In this document: piece after piece, positions 1 through 7,652 of the stretch
How the letters are laid out: every line of letters begins with the position of its first letter
How positions within the stretch are numbered: the first letter of the stretch is position 1
DNA from: an uncultured Phaeodactylibacter sp.
GTDB taxonomy: Bacteria; Bacteroidota; Bacteroidia; Chitinophagales; Saprospiraceae
Length of the DNA stretch: 64,000 bases
Direction: 5' to 3'
Assembly (NCBI GenBank): GCA_913057245.1
Contig: CAJXNH010000017.1
Location: 1 to 64,000, forward strand
Translations under genes and position numbers: made by a program
Notes under the pieces: generated by a model
What the model was told of the DNA's origin: nothing
What the model saw: the letters and a program-made list of their open reading frames with translations, nothing else
Databases searched by the model: none

Positions 1-181
1 CCACGAAGCCGCTCAGCGGGCCGCCATGATCTACAGCTTCATGGCCAGCTGTAAGGAACATCAGATCAATCCTTACCAATGGCTTAAAGACACCCTCGAT
101 CGTATCCCTGATACCAAGCTCTCCGAACTCAACACCCTAATACCCAGCCCCCAGTGGAAACCGATGGAGCAAAACACGTAG
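1..181 (+). CDS. IS66-family transposase, C-terminal fragment (cut by window edge)
   Basis: Reading from base 2, an open frame runs 59 codons to TAG at 179-181. The peptide (HEAAQRAAMIYSFMAS, then NPYQWLKDTLDRIP) is the hallmark C-terminal end of IS66 transposases, where the DDE-domain protein finishes with an 'AAMIYSL..C...GINP..WL.DVL.RI' segment. The N-terminal part lies outside the window, so it cannot be judged whether the gene is intact. The stop is followed 5 bases later by a sequence typical of an IS66 terminal repeat, so the element ends here. Confident about the family, not about activity. Confidence 0.88.
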   Translation, partial: HEAAQRAAMIYSFMASCKEHQINPYQWLKDTLDRIPDTKLSELNTLIPSPQWKPMEQNT

Positions 182-186
182 TTGCT

Positions 187-197
187 CGGACGCTTAC
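187..197 (+). repeat. Right terminal inverted repeat of the IS66 element
   Basis: CGGACGCTTAC lies just after the transposase stop. IS66 ends characteristically begin GTAAGCG, and this is that end in reverse orientation. The left end and the 8-base target duplication cannot be checked because they fall outside the window. Confidence 0.65.
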
Positions 198-309
198 AGC
201 GGTAGCATAAATGCCGAAAGTCCAGCTTAGAGGTTTTCAGGGACTCCCTAAGAAGCATAAGTCTACAGGGGGGGCAAACCATAGGGACGCCCTAGGCAAA
301 CCTAAAAAA

Positions 310-335
310 CGCTGCCAGATACATATCTGACAGCG
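310..335 (-). terminator. Intrinsic terminator of the ferredoxin gene
   Basis: Arms 310-321 and 324-335 pair over 12 bases with one mismatch. On the minus strand the stem is followed by a T-run (complement of 304-309). It lies 29 bases past the ferredoxin stop. A T-rich stretch at 337-342 on the plus side would let it also work in the other direction, against read-through from the IS66 element. Confidence 0.75.
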
Positions 336-363
336 CTCTTTTCAATAAAATCCTGCTTTTTCT

Positions 364-711
364 CTACAGGTGTAGCCGCTCTTTGCGCTCAAGCAATTGC
401 TCTTCAGACTCTCTTCGATCAGGATCATCCACACAACAATCTACCGGGCATACTGCAGCACATTGTGGTTCTTCATGAAAACCTACACACTCCGTACACT
501 TATCCGGCACAATATAGTACAAGTCGTCGGAGATGGGATCATGCTGAGCATCTGCATCAACCTCTGAGCCATCTTCCAGTTTATAAGAGCCATTTACTCC
601 GGTACCGTCGGAAATGGCCCACTCTACACCACCTTCATAGATAGCGTTATTGGGGCATTCCGGCTCGCAGGCGCCGCAGTTGATACATTCATCTGTGATT
701 ATAATAGCCAT
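364..711 (-). CDS. 2x[4Fe-4S] dicluster ferredoxin
   Basis: A 115-residue cytoplasmic electron carrier. Cluster-binding cysteines are at C9, C12, C15, C19 (CxxCxxCxxxCP) and C72, C75, C84, C88, the second motif having an eight-residue loop between its second and third cysteine. The two motifs are separated by an acidic insertion of about 50 residues, and the tail is charged. This is the YfhL/Fdx-type arrangement common in Bacteroidota. It is monocistronic, ends in its own terminator, and is divergent from mutS with overlapping promoters. The redox partner cannot be inferred from the neighbours. The family call is firm; the physiological role is unknown. Confidence 0.92.
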   Translation of the reverse strand: MAIIITDECINCGACEPECPNNAIYEGGVEWAISDGTGVNGSYKLEDGSEVDADAQHDPISDDLYYIVPDKCTECVGFHEEPQCAAVCPVDCCVDDPDRRESEEQLLERKERLHL

Positions 712-783
712 ATCTGAATTGCTTTTTTATTCTTCTGTTCTTAATTTCCAACACGGGCAATTCCGGTTGGTTGTCTAGTGGGG

Positions 784-815
784 CAAAAATAAACCACGAG
801 GTTAGATTTTGCAAA
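784..815 (-). promoter_or_regulatory. Bacteroidota-type promoter for the ferredoxin gene
   Basis: On the minus strand TTTG (complement of 812-815) is followed after 20 bases by TATTTTTG (complement of 784-791), matching the -33 TTTG / -7 TAnnTTTG consensus of the Bacteroidota primary sigma factor. The ferredoxin ATG lies about 70 bases downstream. The box physically overlaps the mutS promoter. Confidence 0.55.
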
Positions 816-840
816 GCCTTCGAAGAGAGTCTTATCTTTG
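808..840 (+). promoter_or_regulatory. Bacteroidota-type promoter for mutS
   Basis: TTTG at 808-811, 21-base spacer, TATCTTTG at 833-840, a full match to -33/-7. A second -7-like box (TATATTTG, 877-884) lies downstream without a good -33. It shares bases with the divergent ferredoxin promoter, so simultaneous occupancy is unlikely. Confidence 0.55.
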
Positions 841-907
841 AATGGCTTCCCCTTATGGCAACCCAAACGGAACAACTATATTTGTGGGCTAACGAAAACG
901 ATCCATA

Positions 908-3556
908 TTGGCAAAGGCAAAAAATACAAAGGGCGGTGGTAAGGTAACCCCTCTGATGCAGCAGTATTTCAAAGTAAAGTCTAAACATCCGGATGCCATC
1001 CTGCTCTTTCGGGTTGGGGACTTCTATGAAACCTTTGGAGAGGATGCCATTACTGCTTCTCAAGTGTTAGGCATTGTGCAGACCAAGCGGAATAATGGCG
1101 GCAGTGATATCGAGCTGGCGGGGTTCCCCTATCACTCTATGGATCTTTACCTGCCACGCCTTGTCCGGGCAGGCTACCGGGTGGCCATTTGTGAACAACT
1201 GGAGAAGCCCAGCCCGCAGAAGAAAATCGTCCGCCGGGGTGTTACTGAAATCGTTACGCCGGGCGTCGCGGTGGATGATAAGCTGCTGGATCATAAGTCC
1301 AATAACTTCCTCGCCTCCCTGTACTTTGGTAAAAAAGATCAGGTTGGTGTCTCTTTTCTGGATGTATCCACCGGGGAGTTCCTGGTCTGTGAAGGCAGCC
1401 TCACTTATGCCGATAAGCTCATCCAAAGCTTCAAACCCTCTGAGGTCCTTTTCCCAAAGGATCGCCAAAAAGCCTTCCTGAAGCAGTTTGGGGACAAGCT
1501 TTACACTTTTATGCTCGATGAGTGGGTCTACACTTACGACTATGCCCGGGAAAAGCTGCTTGAGCACTTTGAGGTCCAAAACCTTAAGGGCTTTGGGGTA
1601 GAGGAGATGGAGCTGGGGCAGATTGCCGCCGGTGCCACCCTGCACTACCTGGCTACTACAGAGAACAAAAACCTGCAGCACATTAATGCCATCAGCCGCC
1701 TGCAGCCCGACCGCTACGTTTGGCTCGACCGCTTCACCATCCGCAACCTGGAGCTGGTCTACAGCAATCACGAGACCGGAGTGGCGCTGATTGATGTGCT
1801 GGATCAGACCGTGTCTCCAATGGGGGCCCGCTTGCTGAAAAAATGGGTGGTCTTGCCCCTGACTATTCCTTCTGCGATCGATAACCGCCTGAATATCGTT
1901 GACCATTTTTATACGGATACTGAGCTGGAAGGAACCCTCACCCAGTACATTCAGCAAATTGGTGACCTGGAGCGCCTGATTTCTAAAGTTCCGCTCGGAA
2001 AGATCAACCCACGGGAAATTAAGCAGGTGCAAAAAGCGCTTGAGCTTATTAAGCCTGTCAAGGATATCCTGCAGAACAGTGATTTGGAGCAGCTGGCAAA
2101 AATAGGGGAGGGTCTAAACCCCTGTGCTTTGCTGCGGGATGAGATCGAGAAGCAACTTATTGATGACCCTCCGGTCAATTTGTCCAAAGGCGGAGTCATG
2201 GCGGATGGCTTCAATGAGGAGTTGGATGAGCTGCGCAATATCGTCAACAACAGTAAAGATCTGCTACTGGGCATTCAGCAGCGGGAAGTGGAGAATACCG
2301 GGATATCAAGCCTGAAAATTGGCTTCAATAACGTCTTCGGTTATTATCTGGAAGTCACCAACAAGCACAAGAAAAAAGTTCCTGAGGAGTGGGTGCGCAA
2401 GCAAACCCTGACTAATTCCGAGCGCTACATCACCGATGAGCTCAAACAACTGGAGTCTAAAATCCTTGGCGCTGAAGAAAAAATCCTGGTGCTGGAGGAA
2501 AAACTCTTTTCTGAGCTGGTCTTCACCCTCGCCGACTACATTCAGCCTATACAGCACAACGCTGCCCTGATCGCCCGCATCGACTGCCTGCTCGGATTTG
2601 CTAAAGTAGCACGTAAACACAACTACTGCCGCCCGGAAATCAATGAGGGCACAGTGATCGATATCAAACAGGGGCGGCACCCGGTTATCGAGCAGCAGTT
2701 GTCGATCGATGAGCCCTACGTGCCTAATGATGTCTACCTCGATACGGAAACCCAACAAGTCATGATGATTACCGGGCCGAATATGGCGGGTAAGTCCGCT
2801 CTGCTGAGGCAAACGGCGCTGATCGGGCTCATGGCGCAGATGGGCAGTTTTGTCCCTGCTGAACAGGCTTCAATTGGTCTTATTGATAAGGTCTTTACCC
2901 GGGTCGGCGCCTCAGATAATATCTCTTCCGGAGAGTCGACCTTTATGGTGGAAATGAATGAAACGGCTTCCATTATGAACAATATCTCAGACCGTAGCCT
3001 CATCCTGCTGGACGAGATTGGGCGGGGCACAAGCACCTATGATGGAATTTCCATTGCCTGGTCCATTGCTGAATTTCTACATAACAATGGCACCGCCCGG
3101 CCCAAAACACTCTTTGCCACCCACTATCACGAGCTGAATGAACTGGCCAATAAATTCGAGCGGATTAAAAACTTCAATATCGCTACCCGTGAAGTCGGTC
3201 AGAAAGTCATTTTCCTGCGCAAACTCGTACCAGGGGGCAGTCAGCACAGTTTCGGTATACATGTGGCTAAAATGGCGGGTATGCCCCGGACCATCGTGGA
3301 GCGGGCTGCACATATCCTTACTCAGCTGGAGCAAAAATCCATCAATAACGAAGACAATGGCAACGGCGCAATAAAGGCAGCCAAACCAGACACCGGAAAG
3401 ATTTCAACAGAGACCCTGCAACTCAGCATTTTCGAAACGGTAGACCCAACAGCGGGTAAGATTAAGGAAGCACTGACCGACCTGAATATCAACAATATGA
3501 CACCGATTGAATGCATGATGAAACTGAATGAGCTGAAAGGGCTGTTGGAAGAATAA
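908..3556 (+). CDS. mutS: DNA mismatch repair protein MutS
   Basis: An 882-residue mismatch-recognition ATPase acting on the chromosome with MutL. The N-terminal mismatch-binding motif GDFYETF carries the Phe39-x-Glu41 pair that contacts the mispaired base. Connector, lever and clamp domains follow, then the ATPase with Walker A GPNMAGKS (623-630) and Walker B LLDEIGRGTS (D702, E703), and a C-terminal HTH region. Length is normal for MutS1. The start is TTG at 908: an in-frame stop at 890-892 excludes anything further upstream, and the first in-frame ATG (956) would remove the conserved 'TPLM.QY' block start. It has its own promoter and terminator, so it is probably monocistronic. Confidence 0.97.
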   Translation: MAKAKNTKGGGKVTPLMQQYFKVKSKHPDAILLFRVGDFYETFGEDAITASQVLGIVQTKRNNGGSDIELAGFPYHSMDLYLPRLVRAGYRVAICEQLEKPSPQKKIVRRGVTEIVTPGVAVDDKLLDHKSNNFLASLYFGKKDQVGVSFLDVSTGEFLVCEGSLTYADKLIQSFKPSEVLFPKDRQKAFLKQFGDKLYTFMLDEWVYTYDYAREKLLEHFEVQNLKGFGVEEMELGQIAAGATLHYLATTENKNLQHINAISRLQPDRYVWLDRFTIRNLELVYSNHETGVALIDVLDQTVSPMGARLLKKWVVLPLTIPSAIDNRLNIVDHFYTDTELEGTLTQYIQQIGDLERLISKVPLGKINPREIKQVQKALELIKPVKDILQNSDLEQLAKIGEGLNPCALLRDEIEKQLIDDPPVNLSKGGVMADGFNEELDELRNIVNNSKDLLLGIQQREVENTGISSLKIGFNNVFGYYLEVTNKHKKKVPEEWVRKQTLTNSERYITDELKQLESKILGAEEKILVLEEKLFSELVFTLADYIQPIQHNAALIARIDCLLGFAKVARKHNYCRPEINEGTVIDIKQGRHPVIEQQLSIDEPYVPNDVYLDTETQQVMMITGPNMAGKSALLRQTALIGLMAQMGSFVPAEQASIGLIDKVFTRVGASDNISSGESTFMVEMNETASIMNNISDRSLILLDEIGRGTSTYDGISIAWSIAEFLHNNGTARPKTLFATHYHELNELANKFERIKNFNIATREVGQKVIFLRKLVPGGSQHSFGIHVAKMAGMPRTIVERAAHILTQLEQKSINNEDNGNGAIKAAKPDTGKISTETLQLSIFETVDPTAGKIKEALTDLNINNMTPIECMMKLNELKGLLEE

Positions 3557-3559
3557 AAA

Positions 3560-3583
3560 AGCCCCGGCGCAACTGCCGGGGCT
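3560..3583 (+). terminator. Intrinsic terminator of mutS
   Basis: GCCCCGGC / GCCGGGGC eight-base GC-rich stem with a six-base loop, 4 bases after the mutS stop, followed by TCTTGT. The poly-T tract is weak, but the A-tract before the stem would make it a good terminator on the opposite strand too. Confidence 0.7.
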
Positions 3584-3721
3584 CTTGTCAAACGTTTTTG
3601 GGACTCATTTGGCTATAAAAGTTGTGTTTATTTGTTCGATGTTTGCCTTTAAGACGAGGGCTCTTCGAAAAGTCACAATTTTGATTGAAGTTCTTTACCT
3701 TCGGCACTAAAAGAACCTGCC

Positions 3722-4441
3722 ATGGCAAAGATTGCACTACTCGGTTATGGAAAGATGGGAAAAGCCATCGAGCAACTGGCGCTTAGTGCTGGTGATGAAA
3801 TTGTCATGCGGCTAAATGCTGAGAATGAAGCAGTACTGACCGCTCCTAATTTGAAACAAGCCGATGTCGCTATTGATTTTAGCCATCCGGATATCGGCTT
3901 TAGGCATGTCAAAGCTTGTCTGCAAGCTGGCGTTCCGGTCGTAAGCGGTACTACCGGTTGGCTGGATCGCTTTGAAGAAGCAACCCGGCTTTGCCATGAA
4001 ACAGAGGGCGCTTTTTTCTACGCTTCCAACTTCAGTATAGGGGTCAACCTCTTCTTTGCCCTCAACCAAAAGCTGGCAGAGCTGATGAATGACTGGCCGG
4101 TTTACCAGCCTTCCATGACCGAAATACACCACACCCAAAAACTGGATGCCCCTAGCGGCACAGCCATTGCCCTTGCGGAGGGTATGATTGAAAGGCTTGA
4201 GCATATAGAAGGCTGGCAGGAGGGTTCAAAAGCGGAAGCCGGGCACATCCCCATCGAAGCCATACGGGAAGGGGATGTGAAAGGTACGCATGAAATTCGC
4301 TATACCTCGGCTGTGGATACCCTCACTATCCGTCACGAAGCACACAGCCGGGAAGGCTTCGCCAGAGGCGCTCTGCAGGCAGCCCATTGGCTGATCGGTA
4401 AGAAGGGGGTGTTTGGAATGCGGGATATGCTGGGGCTGTAA
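3722..4441 (+). CDS. dapB: 4-hydroxy-tetrahydrodipicolinate reductase
   Basis: A 239-residue cytoplasmic NAD(P)H-dependent enzyme of the lysine/diaminopimelate pathway. It has the N-terminal Rossmann loop GYGKMG (8-13), the 'SGTTGW' nicotinamide-side loop, and the substrate-binding/catalytic block EIHHTQKLDAPSGTA with H136-H137 and K140. The length is close to the family norm (240-270). No other dap genes are adjacent. It is followed after 24 bases by an exported phosphoesterase-like gene with no terminator between, so the two may be co-transcribed. The ATG start gives the expected N-terminus directly before the first beta strand. Confidence 0.96.
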   Translation: MAKIALLGYGKMGKAIEQLALSAGDEIVMRLNAENEAVLTAPNLKQADVAIDFSHPDIGFRHVKACLQAGVPVVSGTTGWLDRFEEATRLCHETEGAFFYASNFSIGVNLFFALNQKLAELMNDWPVYQPSMTEIHHTQKLDAPSGTAIALAEGMIERLEHIEGWQEGSKAEAGHIPIEAIREGDVKGTHEIRYTSAVDTLTIRHEAHSREGFARGALQAAHWLIGKKGVFGMRDMLGL

Positions 4442-4465
4442 ACATATAGACAAAGAGACAGGCTT

Positions 4466-5554
4466 ATGAAAAAAATAATCGCCAGAATTGCTATCGCTTT
4501 CACCCTGCTTCTAGTGCTCTACGTAGGCGGTGTGCTACTCTATGGTACATTAAATGATTGGGTGCCGGAAGCAAAAACACCACTGGAAAATTCGGGAGCA
4601 GCCTCTATTCCGGTTATTGAAGATAGCTTACTGACTTTCGTAACCTGGAACCTGGGCTTCGGTGGGCTGGGCGAGGAATCGGAGTTTTTTTTCGACCATG
4701 GTAACATGTACTTGTCCAAAGGGCGGATGGTACGCGCCCCTGAGGAGGCCGTGCAAAAGAACAACAAAGGCGTTGAGCAATTTGTAAGTTCCACCGCCTC
4801 AGACTTTTTCCTCTTCCAGGAAGTCGATTACCATTCCAAGCGCAGCTATTTTGCCAATCAGCATGAACTGATTAGGGGGCAGAAAACGGATTACAGTGCT
4901 TTTTTCGCGACCAATTACCGCTCGCCTCTTGTCCCTATCCCCGTTTTTGAGCCCTGGCACCTTTACGGAGAAGTAGAGAGTGGCCTGGGTACCTACAGCA
5001 AATACCAGCCTTACGAGTCGGTCCGCCTGCAACTGCCGGGCGCCTTCCCCTGGCCGGTCCGCTTGTTTCAATTAGACCGCTGTGTGGCTTTGCACCGCTT
5101 CCGCGTAAAGGGGGACAAAGAGCTTGTGGTCATGAACGTTCATAACTCCGCCTACGATGCTGATGGGTCGCTGAAACAACAGCAAATGGCATTTTTGAAG
5201 GAATTATTCCTCAAAGAATATCAGGCGGGGCACTATGTTGTGGTGGGGGGGGACTGGAATCAGGTGCCGGCATTCTTCCGCTTTGACGGCTATATGCCCG
5301 GGCGTACACAGGGGTATACTCAAATCAATATTGACCCGGAATACCTGCCTTCGGACTGGCAATGGGCTTATGACCCAAGGGTACCCACTAACCGGAAGAC
5401 TAAAACCCCTTACCGGCCGGGTGAGACTTTCATCACGCTGATCGATTTCTTCCTGGTCAGCCCTAATGTTCAAATCAGGCAGGTGAAAGGTATCGATCAG
5501 AAATTCCGCTATTCTGATCATCAGCCCGTCTACCTGGAGGTTGAGTTGAAATAA
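4466..5554 (+). CDS. Membrane-anchored endonuclease/exonuclease/phosphatase (EEP) family protein
   Basis: 362 residues. One N-terminal hydrophobic segment (about 5-27, KKIIARIAIAFTLLLVLYVG) predicts a membrane anchor or uncleaved signal, placing the catalytic domain outside the cytoplasm. The rest has the EEP layout: 'VTWNLGFGG' with the metal-side Asn, 'FLFQEVD' with the metal-binding Glu, 'VMNVHNS' with the His, 'VVVGGDWNQVP' with the Asp-x-Asn pair, and a C-terminal 'YSDHQPVYLEV' with the Asp-His pair. All core residues are present, so it should be an active phosphoesterase, but the substrate (nucleic acid, phospholipid or sugar phosphate) cannot be told. It sits between dapB and a MORN lipoprotein. 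Confidence 0.88.
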   Translation: MKKIIARIAIAFTLLLVLYVGGVLLYGTLNDWVPEAKTPLENSGAASIPVIEDSLLTFVTWNLGFGGLGEESEFFFDHGNMYLSKGRMVRAPEEAVQKNNKGVEQFVSSTASDFFLFQEVDYHSKRSYFANQHELIRGQKTDYSAFFATNYRSPLVPIPVFEPWHLYGEVESGLGTYSKYQPYESVRLQLPGAFPWPVRLFQLDRCVALHRFRVKGDKELVVMNVHNSAYDADGSLKQQQMAFLKELFLKEYQAGHYVVVGGDWNQVPAFFRFDGYMPGRTQGYTQINIDPEYLPSDWQWAYDPRVPTNRKTKTPYRPGETFITLIDFFLVSPNVQIRQVKGIDQKFRYSDHQPVYLEVELK

Positions 5555-5581
5555 TTTTCCGAAAACAAAAATCATAATAGC

Positions 5582-6196
5582 ATGTACAGATTCTTACTGA
5601 TGTTTGCTTTAGCAGTATTTTTTACTGCTTGTGAGCAGCCCGCTAAAAGCCCGCAACAGTCTGCTCCACCAACCGGCAATGACGCCAATAAGGCTGTGAC
5701 AGAAGGATACGAGGTCACTTACATTGAGAACTCGCCGGCGCAGCGCCTAGTGAAGCGCAATGCAGAAGGTACCATCATCGAAGAAGGGATGCTTTACGAT
5801 GGCAAAAAGATTGGCGCCTGGATTGAATACGGACCGGAGGGTAAATTCCCGGCAAAGCTCACCACCTATGCAGATGGGAATTACAATGGAACTTATCTGG
5901 AGTTCAATACCCGGGGGCATATCACCCTGAGGGCTACTTATAAGAACAACAAGCTGGATGGCCCCTGGGCTGCCTATAGTTTTGGCAGGGTTGAAAAGCA
6001 GGCCAATTATAAAAATGGAGAACTCGACGGGACCTACCTCGAATATAATAGAAAAACCGGAGACCTGCAAAAAGAAGTCAATTATAAGGATGGCAAACAG
6101 CACGGCGCCTATCGTTTTTATGACGAAGGAGGCAATGTCATGTTAGAGTACGAATACCGGGATGGAGAGAAGGTCGAAGGAGGCGTAGTGGAGTAA
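5582..6196 (+). CDS. MORN-repeat lipoprotein (YwqK-like)
   Basis: 204 residues. It starts with a lipoprotein signal (MYRFLLMFALAVFF, lipobox FTAC at about 15-18), then a short linker, then successive MORN/YwqK-type units recognisable by 'DGKKIGAW', 'DGNYNGTYLEF', 'NNKLDGPW', 'NGELDGTYLEY' and 'DGKQHGAYRFY'. Such repeats are often annotated as 'antitoxin YwqK', but nothing here behaves as a toxin-antitoxin pair. It is likely a periplasm-facing or surface lipoprotein with a scaffold role. It is 27 bases after the EEP gene and probably the last gene of the dapB transcript, which ends in the hairpin at 6210-6234. Confidence 0.85.
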   Translation: MYRFLLMFALAVFFTACEQPAKSPQQSAPPTGNDANKAVTEGYEVTYIENSPAQRLVKRNAEGTIIEEGMLYDGKKIGAWIEYGPEGKFPAKLTTYADGNYNGTYLEFNTRGHITLRATYKNNKLDGPWAAYSFGRVEKQANYKNGELDGTYLEYNRKTGDLQKEVNYKDGKQHGAYRFYDEGGNVMLEYEYRDGEKVEGGVVE

Positions 6197-6209
6197 CCAA
6201 AAATATAAA

Positions 6210-6234
6210 AGCCGAAGCCCCTGGGGCTTCGGCT
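6210..6234 (+). terminator. Intrinsic terminator after the MORN lipoprotein gene
   Basis: AGCCGAAGCCCC pairs with GGGGCTTCGGCT (6210-6221 / 6223-6234), an almost loop-less palindrome that in practice would open at its tip. It is preceded by an A-rich tract but followed by only a poor T-tract, so termination may be stronger on the minus strand. Confidence 0.6.
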
Positions 6235-6282
6235 AATGAAATGATGATAATTCTCCAATGCCTTAAAAAAGACGTAGAGACC

Positions 6283-6489
6283 TCAATTGTAGTGATTTAC
6301 CTGAGAATCTCCAATTTTTTCTGCTGTCCTTTTTAGGATATTTCTAATATTTTCTTCCTCAAGGTCATGCATAATAGTGGTCCTTTCCTTGGAATAACCA
6401 TTGTGGCCGTTGAGCAGTGCTTCCATCGGCTCCTTCCTGGTATTATTCACCCAGAAAGCAAAGCCGATCATTTCTCTGATACCGCTCAT
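6283..6489 (-). CDS. Small hypothetical protein
   Basis: A 68-residue open frame with an ATG start and a balanced, charged composition (MSGIREMIGFAFWVNN..., then an acidic/basic helix 'DLEEENIRNILKRTAEKIG'). It has no signal peptide, no membrane segment and no family I recognise. Coding status rests on sensible amino-acid use and its position as the only frame in a 450-base gap downstream of the PAS-AraC gene on the same strand. It could be part of that regulator's transcript, but a near-perfect palindrome lies between them. Confidence 0.4.
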   Translation of the reverse strand: MSGIREMIGFAFWVNNTRKEPMEALLNGHNGYSKERTTIMHDLEEENIRNILKRTAEKIGDSQVNHYN

Positions 6490-6601
6490 AATTTAAACTT
6501 TAAATGATGAAGCTTGCACTTGAGCAAGCTTTTTGCAATCTTGCTACACTCAAGGTGCTCTTTATTAAGCGGTAAGGCAAGTTTATGCGCCGGGGAAGAG
6601 T

Positions 6602-6619
6602 CCGTATTCGCGAATATGG
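6602..6619. promoter_or_regulatory. 18-base near-perfect palindrome, possible operator
   Basis: CCGTATTCGCGAATATGG reads the same on both strands except for one symmetric pair. It lies 23 bases beyond the PAS-AraC stop and about 110 bases upstream of the small minus-strand ORF. No T-tract follows on either side, so an operator is more likely than a terminator. The cognate regulator is unknown. Confidence 0.35.
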
Positions 6620-6641
6620 AACAAAGCACTCATTTTCAGTG

Positions 6642-7373
6642 CTACTGCTTTAGGTATTTGCGGGGCGTCATCCCAGTCACCTCCTTGAATACTTTATAAA
6701 AGGTAGACTTATTCTTGAAGCCACATTGCCGCGCAATCCCAAATAGTGTAAGGTTATAGAACTTAGGGTCTTTTATCTTCTCTTTGACCTCCGTTACCCG
6801 ATAGAAGTTGATAAACTGCTGGAAGTTGCACTTCGCATTATGGTTGACCACCTGAGAAAGGTATTTGGTATTCGTGCTCAGCCGGTCAGCAACACTGCGT
6901 AAGGAAAGGTGAGGGTCTAAAAACAAGGACTCTTCCTCAATGACCTGTTTCATACGCAAGTAAAGCCGAAGTTCCTCCATACCTTTAAGGCTGCTGGAGC
7001 TGTACTTCTCCTCCAGGTTCAAAAGCGGAATAGGCAATTCTGTTTCCACGGCATTACCGTCAACTTCAAAAGCTATGAAATTGGTCAGGTTTTGAGACTC
7101 ATCATACACTGGGTGGATGACCAGGCGGCAGAGGTATTCCTCTCCATTCTTGCGGTAATTTGTAATTTCTCCCCGGAATGGCAGCCCATTGGTCAGCCCC
7201 TGCCGGATTTGATTAACGGCTTCGGGTTCTGTTTTCGGGCCCTGCAATATTCGACCGGGGCTTTTGCCTACCACCTCCGGTAAAGAGTAGCCGGTAATGT
7301 GCGTAAAATCATCGTTGACCCAGAGAATGCGCTTTTGAGCATTGGTTAATATGACGGCAATATTTGGAATCAT
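6642..7373 (-). CDS. PAS (LOV-like) – AraC-type helix-turn-helix regulator
   Basis: 243 residues. The N-terminal PAS domain (about 5-110) follows the LOV pattern closely: '..VNDDFTHITGYSLPEVVGK', 'ILQGPKTEPEAVNQIRQGL', 'NYRKNGEEYLCRLVIHPV'. In true LOV domains the helix before FLQG is GxNCRFLQG with the adduct-forming Cys; here it is GKSPGRILQG, so the Cys and Asn are missing, and the second flavin-contacting Asn is Cys. The C-terminus (about 145-243) is an AraC HTH pair with 'LFGIARQCGFKNKSTFYKVFKEVTGMTPRKYLK'. It is cytoplasmic and probably a ligand- or redox-sensing regulator rather than a photoreceptor. Targets are unknown. Confidence 0.85.
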   Translation of the reverse strand: MIPNIAVILTNAQKRILWVNDDFTHITGYSLPEVVGKSPGRILQGPKTEPEAVNQIRQGLTNGLPFRGEITNYRKNGEEYLCRLVIHPVYDESQNLTNFIAFEVDGNAVETELPIPLLNLEEKYSSSSLKGMEELRLYLRMKQVIEEESLFLDPHLSLRSVADRLSTNTKYLSQVVNHNAKCNFQQFINFYRVTEVKEKIKDPKFYNLTLFGIARQCGFKNKSTFYKVFKEVTGMTPRKYLKQ

Positions 7374-7652
7374 GTCGTTTTTTGTCTGTTTTGTTTAACC
7401 ATTGGTAGTGTTTGCTCTAAAAAGGTTAAACATTTGATAGCCAGATGCTTATATAAACAATATAGGGGGTTGAGCGTCCTTTTCCAAGTTTTTTCAAGCT
7501 TATTATTTTGCAGGGTACCGGAATGGCAAGCTAGGTGGATAAGATGACGCCAGGGTGATGAAGAGAGCAGGGAGATGAAAGACTTTACAAAAAAGTTATA
7601 GGTTTCGGGAAATTGGCGATAAATTAAGACCCTAACAACAGTAAGCAATACA

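Noticed and set aside
1067-2032. 321-codon minus-strand frame inside mutS
   Set aside because: Antisense shadow of a conserved gene, with no promoter, domain or plausible composition.
5582-6196. Reading the MORN lipoprotein as a toxin-antitoxin component
   Set aside because: The 'YwqK antitoxin' label is an annotation habit; no toxin gene is adjacent and the protein has a lipoprotein signal.
7370-7648. 92-codon frame upstream of the PAS-AraC gene
   Set aside because: Trp/His/Cys-rich, no recognisable fold, and it occupies the region where promoters for two divergent genes are expected.
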